Below are positions 36,242 to 43,757 of a stretch of DNA of 64,000 nucleotides, in pieces (the first letter of the stretch is position 1; the number at the start of each line of letters is the position of its first letter). This stretch comes from an uncultured Roseobacter sp. (GTDB lineage Bacteria; Pseudomonadota; Alphaproteobacteria; Rhodobacterales; Rhodobacteraceae), in contig NZ_CANLXG010000003.1 of the NCBI RefSeq assembly GCF_947495025.1, positions 310,001 through 374,000 on the forward strand. The letters are read 5' to 3'. The notes beneath the pieces were generated by a model. That model was not told where the DNA came from, did no database searches, and saw only the letters and a program-made list of their open reading frames with translations. The position numbers were made by a program, and so were the translations under genes.

Positions 36242-36439
36242 TCATTCGGTGACCGGATCTTCGTCGCGGCGCGGGAAGGCAACCATTTCGACGTCGGGGA
36301 ACATGCTGTGTTTGACGTTGATTGACGTGATGTTGCCGCTGTCGTCGGTGTTGACGAAGAGGACGCCGCAGCGGTCCCAGAAGTTCTTGCCGTCTTTTTC
36401 GCCGGATTTGACGCTTAGTTTCAGAGTTTGAGTAGCCAT
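36242..36439 (-). CDS. Small conserved-looking hypothetical protein
   Basis: This encodes 65 residues (MATQTLKLSVKSGEKDGKNFWDRCGVLFVN…) that look like a small beta-barrel or OB-like domain ending in an acidic tail. That shape would suit a nucleic-acid binding protein, but no family is assigned. It is preceded by a folded leader (36440–36620) related to those upstream of ardC and followed by a strong hairpin, so it is a complete single-gene unit. Confidence 0.68.
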   Translation of the reverse strand: MATQTLKLSVKSGEKDGKNFWDRCGVLFVNTDDSGNITSINVKHSMFPDVEMVAFPRRDEDPVTE

Positions 36440-36620
36440 TTTTTGATCCTCATTTTGAGTGTTTCGATGAACATGACCAAAGCTGGCACCAAGAGGCTGT
36501 CAGCGAGAAACTTGCCTCGCGAGGAATGCGCTGGCGCAGGGGAATTTTCTTGTTTAAGCAGGGCCTGCCCCGCGTCGGACACGGCTGCCCGCTTATGTTC
36601 AGCAATCGGAAACACGGCAG
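36440..36620 (-). promoter_or_regulatory. Folded leader C related to ardC leader
   Basis: The stretch contains CGCGAGGAATG (36518–36528) and CAGGGGAA (36537–36544). The same two words occur in leader B at 20941–20951 and 20966–20973, in the loop of its long hairpin. Around them 36506–36550 can fold into an imperfect hairpin with regularly placed mismatches. The 110-bp block of leaders A and B is absent. The leader stands directly upstream of a leftward small gene, the same orientation as A and B. Confidence 0.4.
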
Positions 36621-36740
36621 TGAGAACGAAAAAATGGCAACCTCAAAATACTGCTGCGTAACTTTCACAAACCTCAAAAGAACCAGAACTAGAGACCACG
36701 GCCTGGCCAACTGAAACCAAAATGACGGACGTAGTATTTG

Positions 36741-37769
36741 TCATGCATGTACTTCAGATCGTCTTCCCAATCCGAAATCGCATCCTCGTAGCCGCGTGAC
36801 TGCATTTTTTTTGAAGTTTTTCGCTAGACCGGCAATGTGATAAGCGATTTTTCTAAGCCTCAAAGCTGACTTTGGTTCGCCCCACATACGAAGCGCCGAA
36901 ATCCCTTCGACTGGTGGAAGATGTCCCGAGAAGCAGCGGTCCAGGATCAACTGCCGTGTTGATGCTGGCAAGCCATTTGTTTTCCCGACGGTATATCCGA
37001 GCACTTTCAGAAAACTTTCTTCAGCCCTCTCAAAATCACCGCCACCATAACCACTTCCAACATCTGTGGTGGGCCATTTGAAGGCTTCCACCTCGGGCAG
37101 ATCTCGGACCCTTCGCCTCCACTCCTTTTCGACAGCGGAAACAATCAAAAGGTGTTCGTTTTTCTTTTGGCCTGTCGAATTGGCTGCACGTGATGTGTTT
37201 GCCTTCCACAGGTTTAAGAGTTGCTCATTGTTTGACTTGGACAGGGAAGAGCGAATTCTTTTTCCGCTTTCGACGAGTGATGACATCTCTCGCTTCTGAC
37301 GAGCTTTTGCTTGCCGCTTCACCTCTTCTTTTCTGCGAGCTTCTTTTGATTTCCCCTCTTCCAGCCTCTTTTGGACTTTTTGCTCTGTGGCTGCCCGTTG
37401 TTGATCGAGATGCCGCTGCTTTCTAGCAGCTGTTTCGATAGTCTTTGCCCATGAATGAAAGTGTCGGTCGTAGATCAAGTCTATTTCCGCCTCGTGGCGG
37501 ATGACGGTTTGCCCTTTGAAGGTCAGGCCGACAGTGAATTTCGGTCCTTCTTGCGGTGACCCGACCCACATTTCATCTCTCATCACAGTGAAGAGGCGCA
37601 CGAAAACCTGGTTGAAGATCGGATCGTCGCCAAAGCCGTGCAGTTCCTGATAAGCCTTACCGACAGCAACCCACTCTTTTGGCTGATCAGCCAAGCTGTT
37701 CAAAACGAAAAGCGACAATTTTCGAACAGTATCGAGTTTAAGTTCAAATTTGGATCTGCTCATTAGCAT
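36741..37769 (-). CDS. Protein of unknown function with coiled coil and conserved C-terminal domain
   Basis: This encodes 342 residues. The N-terminal 125 residues form an alpha/beta domain, residues about 130–190 are a very basic coiled coil (RKQRHLDQQRAATEQKVQKRL and on), and the last 100 residues contain ESFLKVLGYTVGKTNGLPASTRQLIL and MWGEPKSALRLRKIAYHIAGL. The C-terminal pattern looks like a widespread uncharacterised domain. ATG 37763 is an alternative start. It lies in lower-GC sequence between BREX and hipBA, so a defence role is possible but not shown. Confidence 0.65.
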   Translation of the reverse strand: MLMSRSKFELKLDTVRKLSLFVLNSLADQPKEWVAVGKAYQELHGFGDDPIFNQVFVRLFTVMRDEMWVGSPQEGPKFTVGLTFKGQTVIRHEAEIDLIYDRHFHSWAKTIETAARKQRHLDQQRAATEQKVQKRLEEGKSKEARRKEEVKRQAKARQKREMSSLVESGKRIRSSLSKSNNEQLLNLWKANTSRAANSTGQKKNEHLLIVSAVEKEWRRRVRDLPEVEAFKWPTTDVGSGYGGGDFERAEESFLKVLGYTVGKTNGLPASTRQLILDRCFSGHLPPVEGISALRMWGEPKSALRLRKIAYHIAGLAKNFKKNAVTRLRGCDFGLGRRSEVHA

Positions 37770-37850
37770 CCGCTTTCAAAGTATTTTAATTCGAGGCCAA
37801 TGGATTTGCGCCCTCATCTCAAGAACCCCAGGCTGGCCGATCACCATAAT

Positions 37851-39071
37851 TCACGCTCGCGCCAAATCCGCTTCCTCGTGCTCGAAGGCTGTCGCCATCT
37901 CCTTGATTTCCCTCTCCGGAGCCCCCATAGCCCGAGCAACGTCACGCCAAGCCATAGTTGCTTCGGCTACCTCTGCAATGATGCGGTCTGCCTCGCCGCG
38001 TTCGAGAAGATAGGATTCATGTTGCGCGCGGTGCAGAGCGATACTGGCATCCGGATTGTCGTCGTCAACGTAGCTCTTGAGCGAGCGTGGTTGGTTCGGC
38101 ACAGGGTTGATGTCGTAGGCCGGTGAAAGGTGCCAGCCACCACGCCCACGCAGAAATCCGTGATTGCGCATGTGGTCATCGAGGTTCGTCACTAGAATGG
38201 AAAAGGCAACCCGCCGGTAGAGCTCCTCGCGGTCTTGGTCAGGCGTGACGCTTTCTGAGGTGATAATATCGGCTAGGTCCAAATAGCTGTAGCTTTCGCC
38301 ATCCTTGCCGCCCAGCATCGCCATGGCTGAGATGAACGGGATCCTGCCGTCATCGTTCCGGTCAAACCGATGGGACAAGAAAACAGGCTTGTCGCCAGCC
38401 ATCTCAAGTGTGTGATCGGAGACCGTGATTCCGGCGCGTCTTGCCAACTCCAATGCAATGGCCTCCCAGCGTTCCACGCAATAGGTGTCCGTCTCTTTCG
38501 GAAACTTGGCGACAGACAGACGGCCGTGTTGGTCGAGGATGCTGGCCTTTGGCCGAGCACCCCCGAGGGAACTTCCGGGAGCAAACAGCATTTTGAGGTC
38601 ATCAGTGGTCTCTTCCCCGCGCAGAACGCGCTGAGACGCATGAAGCAAATCCCCTAGGCTCACGAGCGCAGGCACCCCTATACCCTCGCGCGCTTGGAAC
38701 TCACCATCAACCTTAAAGCGCAGCGCACCCAAACGGGTCTCATCATTCACCCCAAGCAGGTAGTCGGTTTCTTGCAGCACTCTCGGACGTCGCCCTTCGG
38801 CCTCTGCCATGCGCCCCTCAAAGCGCCGCATCACCGTTCGCCCCCAGGTGTCGGGGGCAGAATCCCCAAGCGGTGCAAGCATATCTTGCCCAGCTTCAGG
38901 CGCGAATTGCCCTTTGACGAGAGGCATGTCCGGCGAAAGCGCAAAGGCATTTTCGTCGGCAAGCCAATCGTCATGATAGGTAAAGGACACCCGCTCTCGG
39001 CCGCGCCCAGCTGTGCGGTGGAGCGTGCCAACCCGTTTCAGTCCTTTCCAGTCGATCCAGACCTCAACCAT
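37851..39071 (-). CDS. hipA: HipA-type serine/threonine kinase toxin
   Basis: This is a 406-residue HipA-family kinase, the toxin of a type II toxin–antitoxin pair. It has the HipA N-terminal region (LSPDMPLVKGQF, APLGDSAPDTWGR), an ATP-binding lysine segment RLSVAKFP, the catalytic loop NLDDHMRNHGFL, and the metal-binding YDINPVP. HipA kinases inactivate glutamyl-tRNA synthetase or related targets to induce dormancy. Its start overlaps the hipB stop by 8 bases. Confidence 0.93.
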   Translation of the reverse strand: MVEVWIDWKGLKRVGTLHRTAGRGRERVSFTYHDDWLADENAFALSPDMPLVKGQFAPEAGQDMLAPLGDSAPDTWGRTVMRRFEGRMAEAEGRRPRVLQETDYLLGVNDETRLGALRFKVDGEFQAREGIGVPALVSLGDLLHASQRVLRGEETTDDLKMLFAPGSSLGGARPKASILDQHGRLSVAKFPKETDTYCVERWEAIALELARRAGITVSDHTLEMAGDKPVFLSHRFDRNDDGRIPFISAMAMLGGKDGESYSYLDLADIITSESVTPDQDREELYRRVAFSILVTNLDDHMRNHGFLRGRGGWHLSPAYDINPVPNQPRSLKSYVDDDNPDASIALHRAQHESYLLERGEADRIIAEVAEATMAWRDVARAMGAPEREIKEMATAFEHEEADLARA

Positions 39072-39366
39072 TTTTCAGTCTCGCACGCTGCGGGAGGTCG
39101 TCCAGGGCCATTTGCTCACCAACCGGGTCATCGAGGCCCCCCCAGCCTTTCAGAAGGCCGAGCGCCTGCAGTACTGCCACGTAAGTGCCGATCTTGACTG
39201 CAGGGTTCCCGCTTTCGATCTTGGCGATGGTCTGCCGCGTTGTGCCAGCACGCTGCGCAACAATCTCAGCGGTTAACTTGCGGCGCAGTCGTGCAACGCG
39301 AATGTTTTCCCCAAGTGTCACGAGCTCCTTACGCGCCGCCCTGGGCATTTTAATCGGAACAGCCAT
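39064..39366 (-). CDS. hipB: HipB-type antitoxin/repressor
   Basis: This is a 100-residue Xre-family helix-turn-helix protein (AEIVAQRAGTTRQTIAKIESG at about 38–58), the antitoxin and autorepressor partner of HipA. ATG 39366 has GGAG at good spacing. ATG 39387 lacks one. Operator-like repeats lie just upstream. Confidence 0.9.
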   Translation of the reverse strand: MAVPIKMPRAARKELVTLGENIRVARLRRKLTAEIVAQRAGTTRQTIAKIESGNPAVKIGTYVAVLQALGLLKGWGGLDDPVGEQMALDDLPQRARLKNG

Positions 39367-39398
39367 AATGATATCTCCAAGCGACATTAAGCTTTTAT

Positions 39399-39418
39399 AT
39401 GTTACACTGAGATAACAT
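39399..39418 (-). promoter_or_regulatory. Candidate HipB operator 1
   Basis: ATGTTA-N8-TAACAT, a perfect inverted repeat, stands 33 bases upstream of the hipB start. HipB proteins bind inverted repeats of comparable size and spacing upstream of their own genes. Confidence 0.5.
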
Positions 39419-39477
39419 TAATGTCAATTTCCACCGCTTGGCCCTATAATCCACTGCCGCCACTCCAGTCACACATT

Positions 39478-39497
39478 ATGTTACCTCAAAATGACAT
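39478..39497 (-). promoter_or_regulatory. Candidate HipB operator 2
   Basis: ATGTTA-N8-TGACAT repeats operator 1 with one change and lies 79 bases further upstream. Two such sites fit cooperative autorepression of hipBA. Confidence 0.45.
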
Positions 39498-39601
39498 TGA
39501 ACCCATTAAGGTTATCATTAAGCAACACAAGCCGGTCACCTCACCACACTCATACAACGCGTCTGCTCGAACGAAACGATTGCGTTGCCCTCCTTCGAAA
39601 G

Positions 39602-40465
39602 TCATGCCTGCAGCCCCGCAGCGCGCACCTGTTCGGGCGTCACCAGCTTCGACGCGATCAAATCCTCGATCTGCCGGTTTGTGATGTGGCGGCATAGAGG
39701 ATGGCGCTCGTGGATCCATTCGGCAAGGCTCGCACGGCCTTTGGCTTCGGCCTCTCGAGCCTTCTCGCGGTCGGCCTGGATCTGGGCCAGTCCCTTCTCC
39801 CACCGGCGCATCTTGAACCAATTGTCCGAGAAACAGACCTTGCTGCGCGTGTAGCCCTCACTTTCCTTGGCATAGGCTTTGATCGCTTGCTTCAGGTCAG
39901 CGGGCTCCACACCGGCTTTCACAGCCGCTGCAATCAGGCGCAGAGTAGTCCGCCGGTCTCGGATCCTGTCTTCGGGATAGGCTGCCATGATCTTCTCAGC
40001 TTCAAGATCTTCTACCTCCTCCGCCGCCTCGCGCCTGCGCGTAGGTGGTTTATGGATGGTTTTAGGATGGTTTGGGGTCCACCGTGAACCCCGTACCCCG
40101 TTCACCGTGGACCCCGTACCGGGTTCAGGCTGGACGGGGTTCACAGTGACCCCCGTGTCGATGTCAGGCTCGGCCGTGGATTCGAGCGCGGCGACGCGCT
40201 CCAGAACGATGCGGTAAATGACGGTGTAGCCATTCTTGCAGTGCCGCCGCCCTGTCTCGATCAGAATGCCTTCGCGCAGGAAGTCGATGATGGTGCGCTT
40301 CACCGTGCTCTCGCTAAGCTCTGTGTGGCGCTGGATCGTCCCTTTAGAGCACCAGATGCCTGAGCCGTCATCACTCGCCTTGTCGGCCAGAAACATTATG
40401 ATCTGCTTGCGCGCAGCGCTTCCGAAGCGGCGCTCGGCGCATTCATTTGCGATGCGCCAGCTCAT
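39602..40465 (-). CDS. Helix-turn-helix protein, possible replication initiator
   Basis: This encodes 287 residues. The N-terminal 85 residues form a winged helix (IMFLADKASDDGSGIWCSKGTIQRHTELSESTVKRTIIDFLREGIL) like those of phage and plasmid replication organisers. A low-complexity linker rich in Pro, Thr and Gly (about 100–145) joins a C-terminal helical domain with DNWFKMRRWEKGL. The linker DNA contains a long inverted repeat, which could be an origin inside the gene. It is the rightmost gene of the large element. Regulator is the alternative reading. Confidence 0.6.
   Translation of the reverse strand: MSWRIANECAERRFGSAARKQIIMFLADKASDDGSGIWCSKGTIQRHTELSESTVKRTIIDFLREGILIETGRRHCKNGYTVIYRIVLERVAALESTAEPDIDTGVTVNPVQPEPGTGSTVNGVRGSRWTPNHPKTIHKPPTRRREAAEEVEDLEAEKIMAAYPEDRIRDRRTTLRLIAAAVKAGVEPADLKQAIKAYAKESEGYTRSKVCFSDNWFKMRRWEKGLAQIQADREKAREAEAKGRASLAEWIHERHPLCRHITNRQIEDLIASKLVTPEQVRAAGLQA
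40074..40115. repeat. GC-rich inverted repeat inside the HTH gene
   Basis: GGGGTCCACCGTGAAC (40074–40089) and GTTCACCGTGGACCCC (40100–40115) pair with one mismatch around 10 bases, and related GGGGTTCAC words follow to about 40155. It lies in the linker-coding part of the helix-turn-helix gene. Confidence 0.55.
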
Positions 40466-40565
40466 GATCTCACCGCCAATTGGGTTGAGGTCAGACTGGA
40501 AATGCCGTAGGTATTGGGACGGAAATATTCTTCTATGCCGTTGAGGTGGGTGGCCGCCCCCTCAG

Positions 40566-40612
40566 CGGTTTTTCTTTGCCTTTTCGCCAGAGCAAGAGCC
40601 TGTGAAAAACCG
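40566..40612. repeat. Inverted repeat upstream of the HTH gene
   Basis: CGGTTTTTC (40566–40574) and GAAAAACCG (40604–40612) form a perfect 9-bp inverted repeat with a 29-base spacer. It is located 100 bases upstream of the leftward gene start and 94 bases from the tRNA fragment, and could be an operator or an end-binding site. Confidence 0.4.
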
Positions 40613-40705
40613 TTTACTTGGGTCTCGTAACCTATTGAAAAGTGACCCTGAACGAAACAAGTCCGTTTACAATTTTTCCCTTTGAAATCAACGAAATTTT
40701 CCGGA

Positions 40706-40749
40706 TTGCAAATCCGTGTACACCGGTTCGATTCCGGTACTCGCCTCCA
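40706..40749 (+). repeat. Left 44-bp tRNA-Cys 3' fragment (att site)
   Basis: The 44 bases run from within the anticodon loop (TTGCAAA, anticodon GCA) through the T arm (GGTTCGATTCC) to the acceptor 3' end CGCCTCCA of a tRNA-Cys. They recur exactly at 46788–46831. The sequence to the left has no D arm or 5' acceptor strand (a GGCGAGT would be needed), so this is not an intact tRNA. It is the attachment site shared by the large element and the small island. Confidence 0.85.
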
Positions 40750-40796
40750 TTTAATATCAATGACTTGTCTCAATTTTGAGAATCCCGCACCGTCGC

Positions 40797-40820
40797 GTCT
40801 AAACATTCGTCTAAACATTC
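40797..40820. repeat. Tandem 12-bp repeats near left end (integrase arm sites?)
   Basis: GTCTAAACATTC occurs twice head to tail (40797–40808, 40809–40820), 47 bases inside the left att repeat. A third copy is at 46705–46716, near the right end. Short direct repeats close to both ends are typical arm-binding sites of tyrosine integrases. Confidence 0.5.
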
Positions 40821-41202
40821 TGTTTTTGTTCCGTTCTCAAATATGGCCGCCGCGTACCAGTTTTAAGATTGGAAAACGCCGGAGGTGGGCCACACCAAAC
40901 AAGCATTGAAATCGGTTTATCGCGTCGCAACCCAAGCGTGCTCTCTCAGCAAAACGAACAAAACGAAACAGGCCAGCATTCGAACTGAAGAAACAAAAGG
41001 GGAGCGACATCTGCGAATGCATATGTCGAGCTCCGCCCCATCGGGGTTGTTTCGGGTCAGCCATCATCTGCGGGGGAGCCGCCTGCTATCCGCAATGCAC
41101 TTTCCACCGTAGCCACCATCGCGACGGCTCAACCCGGTCCGCCATGGGCGCAGCGCAGCGATGCCCAAGGCGCGGCCGGTCCGCATCCTCTAGCTTGTTA
41201 CA

Positions 41203-41348
41203 GTATACATTTAGCGACACGCTGACCCGCCGCTCCGGCGCGATCCTTGCGTCAAGTAAAAAGTGCTCCTATCCGGATCGCGGGGTTGATTTTAAATCTC
41301 AAGTGTCGCGAACAAAGCACGAATATTATGTATGCATTTAGCGACACG
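41203..41348. repeat. Pair of 19-bp direct repeats upstream of integrase operon
   Basis: GTATACATTTAGCGACACG (41203–41221) recurs with one change at 41330–41348, and an inverted GTGTCGC lies between them near 41303. They stand in the otherwise empty stretch 40750–41506, before the small gene and integrase. They could be operators or binding sites for an excisionase. Confidence 0.5.
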
Positions 41349-41506
41349 ATTTCGCAGTTCGTGAAACAAACATTTTTCTCTCAGTTGCCGCCGAATCAGT
41401 GACCGACTAGATTTCCTATATCGATTGTTTGCATGGGCCGACTGGCACATTCAGCCTTATGGATGCGCGAACAGAGCAATGGGAAACGCTAAGAGGCAAC
41501 CGGGTA

Positions 41507-41680
41507 ATGTCTGGCAACACAACCGAAAGAAGGGCTTTGGCGATGCTCAAAACTTTCGAGCAGGCGGGGAAGCGTGTGGTATCCGTAAGTGTCGACGGAC
41601 GGAAGATCGAGGTAAAATTCTTAGAAGAAAAAAACACAGACGAATTTGACGGATTGGATATGCGCCATGGCCAAACGTGA
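41507..41680 (+). CDS. Small protein upstream of integrase
   Basis: This encodes 57 residues from ATG 41507 (ATG 41459 would lengthen it by 16). It is composed of a helix (RRALAMLKTFEQAG) and a beta hairpin (RVVSVSVDGRKIEVKF) ending in an acidic tail. It overlaps the integrase start by 14 bases, so the two are co-translated. Its position suits an excisionase or integrase partner, though it lacks a clear winged-helix signature. Confidence 0.6.
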   Translation: MSGNTTERRALAMLKTFEQAGKRVVSVSVDGRKIEVKFLEEKNTDEFDGLDMRHGQT

Positions 41681-42674
41681 ACTTCCAAAACATGTATATC
41701 GTCAACGAAACGGTATCTACTTTCAACGTCGCGGCTGGCCGTCGCAGAAGTTCGAAAGCGAGTTTGGAACACCCGAGTTTTGGAAAGAATACGCGGATAT
41801 CCTCGCAACAAAGGATCAGCCGAAGGTCATTGTATCGCGCTCGTTCAATGCATTGATTAAAAGCTACCGCGCATCGCCTCGGTATCGAAACCTCAAGCCC
41901 CGCACCGGCTTGGACTATGACAAACACCTCGATTTCTTCGCATCGATCATGGGCGATAAAAACCCTGCCGGCCTGCAACGCAAGGACGTGATCCGAATGC
42001 GCGATGCGAACGCCGAAAAGGCGTATTTCGCAAACTACGCGTTACGAGTTCTCCGAGTGCTCATGGAGCATTGCATCGATTTGGGTTGGCGAGCGGATAA
42101 TCCAGCCCGTGGTGTACCAGAACTGAAAGGCCAGAAACGTGCCGAACGCGAACCATGGCCGCGTGAGCTGCTTGAAGCCTATCGGGATGCCTGCGCGATC
42201 GGAACCCGTGAACGCCTCGTCATGGAGCTCTGCGTCGGTACAGGGCAACGAATTGGCGATGTGCTGGAAATGCGCTGGTCGGACATCGAAGATTGCTCGG
42301 TCTTTGTCAAACAGAGCAAAACCAAGAAAGAGCTGTGGGTTCCAATCCTTCCGGAGCTTCAAACCACGCTGGAGGCAGCAAGCCGTCATTCAGTTTTCAT
42401 CCTGACAAATGAACACGGTAGCAACCGCTGGTCCTACAGAGGCGCGTCAGCCGCCGTCAGAAAAGTCAGAGAACGTATCGGCGCTCTGCCCTATGACATC
42501 TATAGCTGGCGCTACAACGCTGCGTGCGAGCTTCTGGAAGCTGGCTGCAGCGATGACCTTATCGCCGCCGTGACAGGCCAAAGCCCTGCGATGGTGCTCC
42601 ACTACACCAAGAAAGTCCGTCAAAAAATTAGAGCAATCGAAGCGCAACAAAAACGCCGAAATCGCGATCAATAA
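41667..42674 (+). CDS. int: Tyrosine site-specific integrase
   Basis: This encodes 335 residues from ATG 41667. The N-terminal arm and SAM-like core-binding domains cover about 1–165. In the catalytic domain the first Arg (GTGQRIGDVL), the Lys (QSKTKKELWVPI), the second Arg (YSWRYNAA) and the nucleophile Tyr (MVLHYTKK) are seen. The His that normally precedes the second Arg is replaced by Tyr (IYSWR), and the late His/Trp is Gln (VTGQ). These variants are tolerated in some integrases. It is expected to act on the flanking tRNA-Cys sites. Confidence 0.9.
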   Translation: MAKRELPKHVYRQRNGIYFQRRGWPSQKFESEFGTPEFWKEYADILATKDQPKVIVSRSFNALIKSYRASPRYRNLKPRTGLDYDKHLDFFASIMGDKNPAGLQRKDVIRMRDANAEKAYFANYALRVLRVLMEHCIDLGWRADNPARGVPELKGQKRAEREPWPRELLEAYRDACAIGTRERLVMELCVGTGQRIGDVLEMRWSDIEDCSVFVKQSKTKKELWVPILPELQTTLEAASRHSVFILTNEHGSNRWSYRGASAAVRKVRERIGALPYDIYSWRYNAACELLEAGCSDDLIAAVTGQSPAMVLHYTKKVRQKIRAIEAQQKRRNRDQ

Positions 42675-42721
42675 AATTCAATCTCAAGCGCGATAACACG
42701 CGTAGGGTTCATTATGTAATG

Positions 42722-43747
42722 TTACCAGTCTGACCCCAATTCCCTTAATCTATTTTGTGAATTGAAGTTTCCTTGTCTCGCTGCACGCCTGTACCAGTAA
42801 ACCGCTTGAGAAGTATCGTGGACCACTCCGTATCCATTGTCGTACATAAAGCCTATGTTGTTCTGTGCCTGAGCATCGCCTTGGCTGGCAGCCTTCTCAA
42901 AAAAGCGGGCGGCCTTAAAGTGATCTTTCCCGATGCCAACACCCTCCAGATAGGCTAGCCCAACGGCAACTTGACCATAAAGGTCTCCCTCTCGCGCTGC
43001 CTTGGAGTACCACGAGAAAGCTTCCTTCGGATTGACGGCCAATCCGTTACCTGTCGAGTAGTGATCGCCTAAGGCTGTGAACGCACGAGTGAAGTTTAAG
43101 TCCGCAGCTTTTCGAAGCCAGTCAATTGCAAGCCTGTTGTCTTGGCGTACACCGGTTCCCATTAAGTAAGCTTGGTAAACAAGAAAAACGGCATACGGCG
43201 CGTTTTGGTGGGCTGCCTCATTGAACCACCTGAAAGCTTCAGATGCATCTTCACGTACACCCAGACCATCTCGGTACATCAAGCCAAGATTGATTTGGGC
43301 AGGAGCATAGCCCTCTTCTGCCGCTAGATAATAAAAACGCGCAGCCACTTCTTCGTTCTGACGAACGCCTCTGCCAGAAAAATAGTCATAACCGCGCTCA
43401 AAGTGGTCCTTTGCCGAAAATCTTTCCGGCTCTGCCAATTGAACTCGGTCACTGGCGGTTACTTCTAGGTTATCTAGTGGATCAACGGGTTCACGAGATG
43501 ATTGAACATCACCAGAAACCACACTGTAGAAGCTGGAAACGTTTGAGTACCCTCCGGCAAACGCTAGCAACAAACCTACGAATGGAAGCAAGTATTTGTA
43601 AGGTGCGGGAATTTCTTCGGGCAGTGCATCAGCCGCCTTGTTTCCAGTAACAACTGCATAAAGATGGCGAAACGCAAGGTAGAGATACTTGGCAACTAAA
43701 AGCAGGACACCGAAAACTAGGACCGCTACCTTCACTAGTGTCATCAT
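42722..43747 (-). CDS. Membrane-anchored Sel1-repeat protein
   Basis: This encodes 341 residues. Two hydrophobic helices (about 5–30 and 52–70) are followed by a short linker and about six Sel1-like repeats from residue 110 on (units such as AQINLGLMYRDGLGV, ALGDHYSTGNGL, VGLAYLEGVGI, NNIGFMYDNGYGV). Sel1 repeats are protein-interaction scaffolds. No enzymatic domain is visible. It is cargo of the island, read toward the integrase. Confidence 0.85.
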   Translation of the reverse strand: MMTLVKVAVLVFGVLLLVAKYLYLAFRHLYAVVTGNKAADALPEEIPAPYKYLLPFVGLLLAFAGGYSNVSSFYSVVSGDVQSSREPVDPLDNLEVTASDRVQLAEPERFSAKDHFERGYDYFSGRGVRQNEEVAARFYYLAAEEGYAPAQINLGLMYRDGLGVREDASEAFRWFNEAAHQNAPYAVFLVYQAYLMGTGVRQDNRLAIDWLRKAADLNFTRAFTALGDHYSTGNGLAVNPKEAFSWYSKAAREGDLYGQVAVGLAYLEGVGIGKDHFKAARFFEKAASQGDAQAQNNIGFMYDNGYGVVHDTSQAVYWYRRAARQGNFNSQNRLRELGSDW

Positions 43748-43757
43748 TTTGGACTAA

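Larger units (their letters stand above)
1..40749. mobile_element. Integrative conjugative element (left end outside window)
   Basis: This stretch holds a full VirB/VirD4 mating apparatus, relaxase, MobC, candidate oriT, ardC, a BREX-3 operon and hipBA. It ends at a tRNA-Cys 3' fragment at 40706–40749. No replication or partition genes of a standard plasmid are seen, although the left end lies outside the window. The right boundary is inferred from the tRNA fragment. The left boundary, the integrase and the intact tRNA are expected upstream of position 1. An alternative is a conjugative plasmid region that integrated. Confidence 0.65.

Noticed and set aside
36421..36615. 64-residue leftward frame over leader C
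   Set aside because: It overlaps the start of the real 65-residue gene and the folded leader, and has no ribosome site or protein-like pattern.
40706..40749. Intact tRNA-Cys gene
   Set aside because: Anticodon loop, T arm and 3' end are present, but the D arm and the 5' acceptor strand are absent upstream, as also at 46788.
40462..40818. 118-residue leftward frame with the string WRRVPESNRCTRICNP
   Set aside because: That string is the antisense translation of the tRNA-Cys 3' end and is a frequent false prediction.
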